Below are positions 12,064 through 21,956 of a DNA stretch of 64,000 nucleotides, piece by piece. Every line of letters begins with the position of its first letter. Position 1 is the stretch's first letter. The stretch is from Ciona intestinalis (Eukaryota; Chordata; Ascidiacea; Phlebobranchia; Cionidae), in NCBI RefSeq assembly GCF_000224145.3, contig NC_020174.2:1781056-1845055 (forward strand), read 5' to 3'. The position numbers and the translations under genes are program-made. The notes below the pieces were generated by a model. It saw nothing but the letters and a program-made list of their open reading frames with translations. It made no database searches and was not told the DNA's origin.

Positions 12064-14864
12064 ATGGAGAATTACTATGTACCCAATGCAAGCCGACAAT
12101 ATCTTCGAAATGACGATGCGCTGATTTCTGGTCTCCCAAAACAGTTTGTCAACTCAATGAAAACTTTATTTAATATCTTGGACGACACTGGTGTGGGGTT
12201 GGTGCCTCTGACTGAGATTGAACGTCGCTGGAGAGACGACGCTGTCCCAAACTTGCCTGGTGTTCTCGACTGTTTACGTTCCGTGGCCCCGGTCGACGGA
12301 TTACTTTCGTTTGAAGTTTTTGTTTGGGGTCTGAGAACAGCTCTGTCCCGTGCTCGGAAAAGTCGGGAGAAAAATAAGTTTAAAGATTCCACAAACACCA
12401 AACCTACCACGAAACAAGAATCAGAAAATGATATCCTCCCCCCATATTATTACCGTGATATCGGGAAAGGGAAAGTCCCTCGTTACAACAGCAACACAAA
12501 TTCCGATAACGAAGGTAATTAACTTGACTATGTACCGTGATAGGGTTAATAATTAGGAATGTAATCTATAATGAAATCAATAAAAACCCTTTCGTGTTTA
12601 TTGGAATCCGATACCGGTTTTATATCGATGCGAGTGCAGCTATTAAAGGCGCACTGCTATTGTATCCTTTTAGCCATTGAAAAACTAGTAATAGACTTTA
12701 TATAATTTAATTTGGTGTAATGTACGCTTGCCATAATCTAATCTACCATCGATTATGTGCTGGATTTTTACGTTGGTGAATTTATTAAATGCTATCGATC
12801 TGCTTAAAATTGCCGGAAATTACGCAACCCCGGTCGCAAGTTTATAATTCCCCCACTAACATGATACTGCATACACATAAACTTTAATGCATCCACTTTA
12901 ATCCAATCAGGTCTCAGAAGCGGATCTTACGTCACACAGTCGTCGAGATGGATGGAACGAAATGACGTCACTTTTGGTCGATACCCACTCAATGCATATT
13001 CAGGGGAAAATAATTTTAATTCACACAATGAAAACAGAACATTTAAATCTGGTCATCGAAGGTCTAACAGTGGACCAATATCAACAGCAAAGGTAAAAAA
13101 ATGATTTTTAAGTCCAAAAACGATTTTACTCTGGCAGTTTTTTGTTTTGAGACCTTTAAGGGACGACGTTACATCAGCCACACGACGAGACCCCATCAGG
13201 GTATATACTATAGCGTTTCTTGTTCAAGGACACATGCGCCCACAATGATAGCAGCGTCACACCTTGAACCCGCGTTCACTTGGTCACAGGCCATCGCTAA
13301 CTAATTTAGGACGGACTAGATTGCATTTTATGTTTGGTATAAATACAACTGTGTTAATGCGCCTAAACATCTTAATTAGCTTGTTTATTTACGCCAATAT
13401 AATGGCAAGCCTGATCCAACATATTAGAATTATAACTCAAACGAATGAATGTAACTTATTATCCTCGCGTGGCCGGAAAACGACAGTCGTTATATAACAC
13501 GGATGTTCAAACATATTTAAAAATATTTAACTTTGTATAGTTTTAATACATATTGTTGTTCTTGTGCATTAGTGATTTTAGATACTTGTTTGTAAAGTGG
13601 TCATACAAACATTACTGTTATCCAGGTTCTCCCAAGCCCAAAACGCACACAATGGCCGAACTCGAACCGTGATGAAGTGCGTGTTACAAAGATGGGATAC
13701 GCCACCAAGTTCGCTGCTGAAACTTCTCATACAGAAGACGAGAAGTTAAAAAACAAACTTCCACACATAAATACCAGTTTGGAGGAAATTAAATCTGATA
13801 CATCGGCTGATAAATCTTTTCTAAGTCTCAAATCGGACTCTTCAATCTGCAGCCTTGAAATGAAGAAGGGATTGAAATCTGATGACGAGTTTTCTGTGAA
13901 GATCACTCAAGACTCCAGCTCCGAGAAATCGTTTCATTGCTCTGAGAAAAGCGAGCTTGATCGTGTAACAGCTAATACTTTGTTTATAAACTCGGACGAT
14001 AAAAACTCTATGAATAAAATGAAGCCGATTGGTTTGTCGGGTAAATACATCGGAATTACTGGTACCATGCAAAGAGCAAAGTCATCTGCGTGTATAACGA
14101 ACGGCTACGGAAGTCTCCGAAGACCTACCACGACAGCGCAACCAGGTGGTGTGACGTCAGCATCGGAGAGTTGCTTCCGTGTCGAGACAATTGATCGACG
14201 AAAAAGGGAAGGGAGTCGGATGTCAAAGAAGACGAATCCGTTTCCTACACAGAGGCGACAATACGCAAGTGCTGGAGAGTAAGTAGAACGCTTGACTTGC
14301 ATATATATTACTGTGGGGTAAAATGGAATACCTTAGCATCTAAACCTAATTTGGGCTTATCATGTCCTGAACATTTAACAACGCTACTGTATAGATCACA
14401 ACATATTACAACTAAAAACAGTTTTCTTCACTGAGTTTTACGTGACATTCCTTTGGGAGTAAAAAAAAAATTTAAAACGTGTCCTGGTTAACGGGCAACA
14501 TAGATTTAGAACCTATTATGTGTAATGAAAACCGGGTTTATAATGTTATATATGTGTTCTAACAGGAGTGGAGACGAATCTCACATGAGGATCTCGGACA
14601 TGATTTCCACAATTAACTCGGATCGAAAGAGAGCAGCGAGTGTTATCCCCAATCGGAAGAAGATGCAGGAAGACGATCAAGTTTTAAGAGATGGATCCGG
14701 TAGAAGATGTAACAGTGCATCACCCCCTGACAGACCTGCAACGAAAACTGCGAGAAATTCTTCATCAATAAATTCTCCCAAGCAATCCAATGCAGAAGAA
14801 AACTCTCCCGAACAAGGTGAATACGAACAAATGCTTACACACACACACAGAGAGAGACACATAC

Positions 14865-14902
<38 letters not shown>

Positions 14903-17900
14903 GGATGGGGGAGTAGATAGGTCATGTTTTATTTTGGTAGTAAGCAAAGAATGTTTACAAAATTATATAACAGTAGCCCCGCGGCTCTAAAAGAGGGTTG
15001 TTAATTGTTTATTAATACATGATCAGGAAATATGCGACGTGTCAATGGTATACTATTTTACCCCACAGTACTATATACAGTTTGATAACAATTAATCTTT
15101 AGTTACTAGACAAGTATCTTGCCCGCTTTAATACTACCACTGTCGGTTCATAAAAACAGACCAAGAGTAATTTGAAAAAGATTGCCCAAGTTATATGTTG
15201 CTTCTTTACTAATGAGACGTTAAACTGATTTTATCATCAAGTTCTAATTTACTCCATAACAAACTTTGTTTATAAGAGGCATATCATACAAATGCTTAAA
15301 TTGCCCATTATTCTTATAATAGTCGCCTAACTGAAAGTTTATTTACGGTTCCCCAGTTTAGTGCGACGCGGCTGATAAAAATCTAGTTTTGCCGGTGTAA
15401 GATGACACCTGTATTAATATAAGGCAACTTGCACGTGTGGCCTTATGTGTCGATTCAAGCAACTTTTCTCCTTTAGCATTCTAAGCATACTTGGTATATT
15501 ACTTTACAATTACATGACGTAATTGTCTAAAATTTAAAAGTACCCAAAAAACAATTTCGCCTCAAAGTACTTGTAAACAAATTGTAATGGTTTCCTTTGC
15601 TGGACAGTTAACCTATTTAAAAACACCAAAATCGGTTACATTCATTAATTCAAAACAAGATACTTTTAAACCTATTTTTAGTTCCCGCGTTGTGGCGCAT
15701 AACAATTTGTAATTACAGATTAGATTTTCTTAACAAAAAGTGTTAATAAGCGACGTGCGGTATTTTTAAATAACCCGTAGAATTTAAACAGTTATTATTA
15801 AAAAACGATTTTGAATGTAAATTGAACAATAAATTCAGACCCGAATTGCCTGCGTATCTTATTTCATTGAAACTTGATCGTAACGCTGTCCCATTAACCG
15901 TAAACAACTCGTGACGTTTGAATGAAGTCTGTGAAGCATGATTGTGATGCAATATGTTAGGTCACCTGCGTTCGTTGGTTTCCTGACTTGTAACGAAAAA
16001 GGGACGATTTACAATTTATTTTTGCATGTTTCCTTCAATTAATTTTGTATAGTAAGTTAGGATAAGATGGAACATATTTTCATATCTTTTCCCATTTGGC
16101 AGTAAACAAAGAATAATTAGAAAATTATATAACCATAGCCTACGACTCTAAAAAATCCTTTCATTGTTTAAAACACGTATTACAAAACACCCCACGGTAC
16201 TTTATATACCTGGTGGTCAACAAACGTTTAGCGTTGAAGTTTGCGCTTAAAACATTTGGCGCGACCGGTACAGTGACCCGGTTAAGCCGATAACCCTTGG
16301 ACCAAAACCTTCAGTTAATCGGTAAACGGCAACGGATCTTCGAAGCGCTGCTGTAAACGAACGGCGATTAATAACGACTAAAATCGATTGATACGGCACT
16401 CGAGTGCTATGTTTGTGTTCAAATCAAATTTGCTCTTTTATCGCGGCTGACTTGAATGGATGATCGTTGGATTACACAACAGTGAAGGAGAATATTGTTA
16501 TCCTCTGTTTATTATGGGAATCACAGTTCGCTAAACTTTCATGGTAATACCTTGTTCGTCTTTTCAGATGCCGCTGAAAATGTACAGAAGGATTCAGCAG
16601 GCGTAACATCGGTTGGTGTGTATGCAACAGTTGGACGACGCAGAGGTTCGAAAAAGAGAGAAGCAAGGCGACATACAGTGGCAAATGGAATTGATTATAA
16701 CGTGGTAAGCTTTTAAAGCTGTTAACCTGTGTATACTCTTGTATAGATACTATGCTGGGATAATGCATTGTGGTAACGTGTATAAATTGTTGGTCATACA
16801 TCCATCGCTGCTGTGACACAGTGGTTAGCGACTCTAGGCAACGGTTTGGGTTCGAGGCTCAACGTTGCTACCAATGTTGTCATTAACACCCTAAACTAAA
16901 GTTAAATGAAAAAAAAACGACATAAAAATATCACTCACTAAGTTACATAATAGGTGGTATACTTAGTGTTTCTCTTTACAATAATAACTCTAATGCAATC
17001 AAAACAAAAAAACACGTCAAATAAAAAACTGCTTAAATTAATTAATTTCCGTTTAACCATTTAAAGCTCAAACTGATCCAACAACTTGAACAAGAGAAGG
17101 ACGTTTTGCTTCAAGGATTGGATGCTTTGGAAAGGGGACGAGATTGGTTTCAAGAAAGAATTTCTGACGTTCAAGAAAAACAACGTTTGTTATCAAACAA
17201 CGGGATGAAACCGACACGTGACGTCACAGAGAATGACGCAACTGTGACGCAATCACGCATCGATAATCTGCTGACTAAAGTATCCGAGATGTCGAAACTT
17301 GTACAAGCGATGAATGAAACGGATAGCGTGGTAATTAATTTATTAATTATATTGCTGTGAAGCAAGATGGTATCCCGTTAGCACATAATATCTCATATTT
17401 CCTGAGTGTGTGTTTAGCAATTAACAACGCTCTTTAAATATGTTAGGTTACGGTATTACAATTCTGTAAATGCACAAGTAGGACTTTCTGTAAATGCACA
17501 AGTAAGAAAAGAGAATGAAAACCTGTTCTATCTTGCCCCACTTATACTCTTTACTGTGTTTGGTAATATCAATAATTGGATTTCTATTTCAGCCTCTCGA
17601 CGCTGGGGAATCTCCCGATTCAACCAAGAACGCACGGGTTATTACAGCTTTGAGGGAACAGAATCATGTTCTTACTCGGGTATGTTTTCTATTCTGTTAT
17701 TAACGACTGACTTAGTCTACCACGTAAAAACGCACCAGCGAAAATGGGATGTATGCCATAGCTGGCCTATTACTACGTTATAATACATTGGTATTTAACG
17801 CTGTTATCTCCTTTTCACTAATTACAAATGCCCTGTTTATAGGACGTCACGAAAAAATCCGACAAAATCTCTCAACTTGAGCACGAGAAGTCTGTGTTAG

Positions 17901-17974
17901 TGCAACAGTTGTTTCAAGCTAAGGCTGAAGCTCAGTGTGTGGACGGACAAGTCAATACTTCCATATTTATTTGA
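12064..17974 (+). CDS. SAPCD2: SAPCD2-like protein (suppressor APC domain-containing protein 2)
   Basis: Exons: 12064-12514, 12911-13092, 13626-14278, 14566-14816, 16568-16704, 17067-17330, 17593-17679, 17843-17974. The total of 2157 nt gives 718 residues. Residues about 20-105 form the SAPCD N-terminal domain (LPKQFVNSMKTLFNILDD, LTEIERRW, LLSFEVFVWGLRTAL), an EF-hand-like fold. A long Ser/Lys-rich region without recognisable domains follows, longer than in mammals (the human protein has about 390 residues). The C-terminus keeps the family signature RRHTVANGIDYNV, the coiled coil LEQEKDVLLQGLDALERGRDW, and LREQNHVLTRDVTKKSDKI, ending in NTSIFI. Human SAPCD2 is a cortical protein that limits planar spindle orientation through LGN/Galphai and interacts with the APC pathway. 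A similar role here is inferred. The ATG was chosen as the first Met before the conserved domain. Confidence 0.9.
13130..13300 (-). repeat. SINE head copy
   Basis: Read on the minus strand it begins AGTTAGCGATGGCCTGTGAC (A-box-like), then GCGGGTTCAAGGTGT (B-box-like GGTTCAA), then GCTGCTATCATTGTGGGCGC. This is the standard arrangement of the tRNA-derived head. It lies in SAPCD2 intron 2; a tail fragment follows at about 13430-13505. Confidence 0.65.
14309..14500. mobile_element. MITE copy in SAPCD2 intron 3
   Basis: It starts TACTGTGGGGTAAAATGGAA and has a rearranged or decayed family core (CATGTCCTGAACATTTAACA; CCTTTGGGAGTAAAAAAAAA). It makes up about two thirds of the 287 bp intron 14279-14565. 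Confidence 0.6.
14836..14898 (+). repeat. Compound microsatellite (AC)n(AG)n..(TA)n
   Basis: An AC run, a short AG run and about 15 AT repeats lie 20 bases downstream of the SAPCD2 exon 4 donor. They directly abut a MITE copy that starts at about 14899. Confidence 0.95.
14899..15075. mobile_element. MITE copy in SAPCD2 intron 4
   Basis: Left end GTAGGATGGGGGAGTAGATAGG; core GGTAGTAAGCAAAGAATG and AATTATATAACAGTAGCC; right end TATTTTACCCCACAGTACTA. It looks nearly full length. Confidence 0.8.
15076..16045. other. Interior of SAPCD2 intron 4, no feature seen
   Basis: About 1 kb of unique AT-rich intron. No ORF with recognisable similarity, structural RNA or clear repeat was seen. Confidence 0.4.
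16050..16205. mobile_element. MITE copy in SAPCD2 intron 4 (second)
   Basis: Left end TAAGTTAGGATAAGATGGAAC; core TTTGGCAGTAAACAAAGAAT and AATTATATAACCATAGCC; right end CACCCCACGGTACTTTATAT. This is the same family as the copies at 14899 and 18283. Confidence 0.75.
16805..16905 (+). repeat. SINE head copy
   Basis: tRNA-like head: ACACAGTGGTTAGCGACTC (A-box region) and GGGTTCGAGGCTCAACG (B-box region), then GTTGCTACCAATGTTGTCAT. It lies in SAPCD2 intron 5. Confidence 0.6.
17350..17560. mobile_element. MITE-like fragment in SAPCD2 intron 6
   Basis: Family fragments are CAAGATGGTATCCCGTTAGC, AATTAACAACGCTCTTTAAA and ATCTTGCCCCACTTATACTC. Termini are decayed. It occupies most of the 262 bp intron 17331-17592. 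Confidence 0.5.
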
Positions 17975-18282
17975 AGCAAACGCTTGCACCTTATTCTCGT
18001 TATGCCATTCTTCTTTACACTAATTTCATTTTCATTGTTCAAATTAATATTCGTCCTTTTGTGTGTGATAAACAGTAATATAATGATAATATATGCGTGT
18101 AATAATCACTTCGAGAAATATGACAGAATTTCTCAGTCCTTTTCTTTGGTGTAACAACATATATAATAAATCTAGATTATGCACTTTGTGGTTTATACTA
18201 ATAGTAAGCACAGTTTTTATTACATGTTCGTGTTAATAAATATTCTAAAACTTAAAACAATTGTGGTTCCCATTAACGAATA
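17975..18282 (+). other. SAPCD2 3' UTR
   Basis: AT-rich sequence after the stop codon. AATAAA-type signals lie at about 18166 and 18235. Nothing else was recognised. Confidence 0.5.
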
Positions 18283-18485
18283 TATAGTAGGGTGGGGTAA
18301 GATGGGACATATTTTTATTCCACTTTCTCGTTCTATTTTGTTGTAATGTAAACGAAGAACATTTAAAGAATTATAAAACCGTATCCTCATGACTCCCATA
18401 GATCGTTGTTAATTGTTTAAAACATTATCAGGATATTTGGACATAATGTGCTAGAGGTGTCTCATCTAACCCCACTCTACTATAG
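18283..18485. mobile_element. MITE, near full-length reference copy
   Basis: About 200 bp with inverted ends: left TAGTAGGGTGGGGTAAGATG, right CATCTAACCCCACTCTACTA. The core reads GTAATGTAAACGAAGAACAT, AATTATAAAACCGTATCCTC, CATAGATCGTTGTTAATTG, AACATTATCAGGATATTTGG. It has no coding capacity. This is one of the cleanest copies in the window and useful as a query for the family. Confidence 0.85.
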
Positions 18486-20022
18486 GGATATAACATTGAT
18501 TACTATAGGGATATAACAAAAGAAGGACGACAGAAAAACTATGAAATATACAACAATTTTTCACAAGATAAAATAAGAAACGTCAAATCACACGTTTATT
18601 TATCATAGCTCAGGATTTGTTTTAATACCTTACTGATATCTCACAAAACCTTTGTAGCAAAAAATTGCCAATTTTATATAAATAGTATGAATCTGGTTTG
18701 CATTTATACTTGAAGGTTAGTTAAAAATATTAGACAAAATAATTACATTTATTTGAAATAAGGACAAACCTTAGAAATAGGGGTCAGTATGGTAGCGTTG
18801 AATATATACAATGTTAAAGCTAAATTCGCGTTTGAACGATAAACTAGAACCGCGAATCATTGTGAACTTAGTTTGTTACGTCACATTTAGCCCGCCTTTT
18901 AAACCGTGATGCTGATTGGTCAGGTTAATTGCTCATGCGACCGACGTCTCGCATCAGCTGATTACTTCGCGCATAAAACGCCTCTTATGCAAAGCGAGTT
19001 ATAACCACGTTTCAGTTTAGATGAAGTTGGTTTCACATGAGGTTAGTAGTTGGAAGGTTTAAAGAAGTTTTATTGCAAAGACTTTGGTTAAGTACTATTT
19101 CACTACATTATGTTATACAGTATTATTTTGGCCCACATTTTATTCAATACTATTTTGCTACAAGTTCTGTGCCTTGTTTTTGTTACTTTATTATAGTTCA
19201 GGTTTAAATTACTCTTTATCACATTCTATTTCCGGTATCGCGACCTTTCTTTCTTACGTCAATCGCGATGTCACATCACGTATTATCTCGGTTCACAATC
19301 GCTGCGTTCTGTTACGTCACAAATCCACACAAGTTTGCTTATTTCGTTCGCGTCGGTATTACGTCAATGATTTCGTTACGTCATAGCTGACACACAACAA
19401 GTAGCTGTTGTACGCGTACGTTTCGCGCTTTTGTCATTGGGCCCCATGCGCGTTTTACGTCGACGCAGGGCACATGACTTGTATAATCTAAGTATATTTG
19501 CGCTGTGGACGCGTAACAAAAGATCAAAGAATTGGTAAAGTATAAATTACAATTGGCAATATTACGTACATGACCTATTTTTTAGAAACATCTTTGATGT
19601 GACGTCACGAAGCGGTGATGATGCAACAAAAACCCACTTCGTAAGTTAATTGTTTCGTCACAAACTTATTTTGTTTTAATTTGAGTTTTAACGTTAAACT
19701 TTGCAGAACGTGGTATGTGACGTCACACAGGATCAATCGGACCACGGCGCGAAAATGAAATAAAGGTAAATATGACGTAAGTGAATTTTCCACCTGTTAC
19801 CATTATATATAACTGTAACGCAGCTATCCTACCTTTGCACACGAAGGACAAAGACGAAGACGCCAATAAAGGATACACGGTTTGACATTTTTAGGTACGA
19901 GTTGTGTGTTGCATCTGTTTGTCTGCTGCGCTGCTGTAATCTACTGAATATTTTTGTTGCCTTTTTAGTCAGTCACTACTTAAGTGCATTTTGCACATCA
20001 CTGAAATATATACAATGAAACC
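18486..20022. other. Intergenic DNA with many CRE-like words
   Basis: No gene with recognisable similarity. From about 18876 to 20420 the words TTACGTCA, TGACGTCA, CACGTCAC or close variants recur at least a dozen times (for example near 18878, 19255, 19313, 19359, 19376, 19600, 19719, 19773, 20299, 20372, 20392). A 100 aa open frame at 19084-19386 looks fortuitous. A short dispersed repeat (TTAGTCAGTCACTACT..GTGCATTTT..GAAATATA) at about 19965-20019 is shared with 36505 and 37895. Confidence 0.5.
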
Positions 20023-20453
20023 ATGGCGAACATCTTGCTGGATCAGATTTTGTTGTCGTACACTCTATATGGTGTGTTTCTTCTACAAAGATCAAAATCT
20101 GTTAGTGCTGATTTTGTATATTTTCCCGATCATTTGGTGAGTACGCTCTATGTTAGTACACAAACACTCGGGTAATATTAACACACAGTATAATGCGCAT
20201 AAATTTGATAGTAATCCGTTTAATAATCTGTAACGTAAACTTCTCCACGTGACTAACTTTATAACAAAACGTCATGTAGCGTGATTGGGAAGATGGCCAC
20301 GTCACAATTACGCTGCTGCGTCGATACAGTGGATCAGAGTATTGCCCTGCTGACCCTGCGTTCGTTGTGGTTACGTCAGTTTCTATTGAGCTACGTCACG
20401 GTCAAGTTATTGTGTGGACGTCGTCGCCAGTGATGCTACGCTTAATTTTTTAG
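20023..20453 (+). CDS. Doubtful two-exon small ORF, unknown product
   Basis: An ATG at 20023 opens 38 codons (starting MANILLDQILLSYTLYGVFL) to a good donor TTG|GTGAGT at 20136/20137. An acceptor CATGTAG ends at 20279, and the next exon continues in frame as RDWEDGHVTITLLRRYSG for 57 codons to TAG at 20451-20453. The result would be 95 residues with a hydrophobic N-terminus. I do not recognise the product and no homology supports it. It starts immediately after a dispersed repeat and sits in a region rich in CRE-like words. It could equally be non-coding transcript sequence or chance. Confidence 0.2.
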
Positions 20454-21710
20454 GTTACTGCCGGCACAGTGATGCTACGCTCGGTTTTATGTCACTGTCA
20501 ATGCGGCTCGTAATCACCTAACGCAAGAACAAGAGTATCGCGGTATACCAATATGGCGAGTTACCTTTTAATTAGGAAATGCAATAGCTGTTTTTGGCTA
20601 CATTCATGCAATATGGTGCACACTGCGGATGAAAATTCTTCAGGATTTAAACTATATTTTCTTTGAACATGTTTCAATGATTATGCTGTTTGCTTTAGTT
20701 TTTTGAGTGCGTCCCTTTTTGTATACATGGGCTGTTGTGTTCGTTGCAAATTTGCACATTGTCTCTCGTCCGCACTCGCCGCGCTATTTCTGTCTTTTTG
20801 TCGGCGCATTCCTTGCTTTGCACATCCGGCAAAGGGTTTCTCACCAAAGTAGAAACTCACCACCAAAAGCTGGGAGCTTGTCGTGCCGTGGTGGCTTTCC
20901 ACCAACGCCAGCCACATAAACTATGAAGGCATTTTAATGTTGTTTCTATTTTTCCGAAGCTTCAAGAAAATCACGTTTAGGTGGAATTACTTCGTATTGT
21001 TGCAAAATAAAGTATCAAAAGAACTCAATTTCTTATTTATGTGTTAGTGGTGTGAAGTCAGAATCTTGTTTTGTCATGGTAGATTAACGCTAAACTCCAT
21101 ACGTCACTTTATAGAATGACGTCGTTATGTCTTCGCCCGCATTTGGGACAATCGTAAGGGTCAGTTTACAAACTCCCTGCTTCATTAACCATCTGTTGTG
21201 TAAATATAAGTCGCACGTGTGCGGCAGGTGGATCCATTTTGTTATTCTTTAAAAGTTGATTTGTTTAATTTAATGAAACTTTGTTGTTTGAGATCAGATT
21301 TAAGCATCTCTATCCACATACAGGTTTTGATTTTTCGTCTTCTGGCCTTTAAGATATCGGACGGTCATTCGGCGTTCTATCCCTTAAGCATATATACAAC
21401 AATTGCGTCGTTCAACGTCTTATATGGGTCGTCCTAATCAAGGGATTGACACTCAAGTGTGCAAAATGGGACGTCGGTACACAAATATGCCACAAGAGGT
21501 ATTTTAGAAAACTAGTGTAATGTGGCTGGCACAAAGAGTTTATATTTTATTTTTTGTTGTATTACTATTAAGCTTAATCGGGTATTCGACGTTCGACTAA
21601 TTTTAACTAGAATGTCTAGCTTATACGGATAACTATATTACCATTACAGTATAATCGGGACGGCAATTTCCGATCCCGTGGAACGAAGTCCATTTTAGAA
21701 GATGGTATAT
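20454..21710. other. Intergenic, no gene recognised
   Basis: Several short open frames overlap on both strands around 20681-20926, in a locally GC-richer stretch, but none shows a recognisable domain or an exon chain. The motif CAGTGATGCTACGCT occurs twice near 20427 and 20468. Confidence 0.4.
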
Positions 21711-21834
21711 AGGAATTTATACAGCGGAATTCTATATAGTGGGTGGCATAAGGAATATATACAGCGGAATTCTATATAGTGGGTGGCATAAGGAATATAT
21801 ATACAGCGGAAGTCTACTGAGTGGTATATAGGAA
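21711..21834 (+). repeat. 40 bp tandem repeat, three copies
   Basis: The unit AGGAATATATACAGCGGAAT + TCTATATAGTGGGTGGCATA occurs three times, the last one diverged, 125-250 bp upstream of the UNC93A-like start codon. A MITE fragment (TTTGTTTACTACCAAATAGG .. CCCCATTTCACCCTAC) follows at about 21838-21905. Confidence 0.85.
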
Positions 21835-21956
21835 TGTTCTTTGTTTACTACCAAATAGGACGAGAAAATAGAATAAAATAAAAAGTGCCCCATTTCACCC
21901 TACAAGATTTCTGCGTGTCGTTAGTTTAATTTCTTTTAAATAAAGTATAGTATAGA

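Noticed and set aside
19084-19386. 100-codon hydrophobic open frame
   Set aside because: Low-complexity T-rich coding, no family resemblance, no plausible exon chain.
20681-20926. Overlapping open frames on both strands, hinting at a small GC-rich gene
   Set aside because: Three frames are open at once, no splice or homology support; treated as chance.
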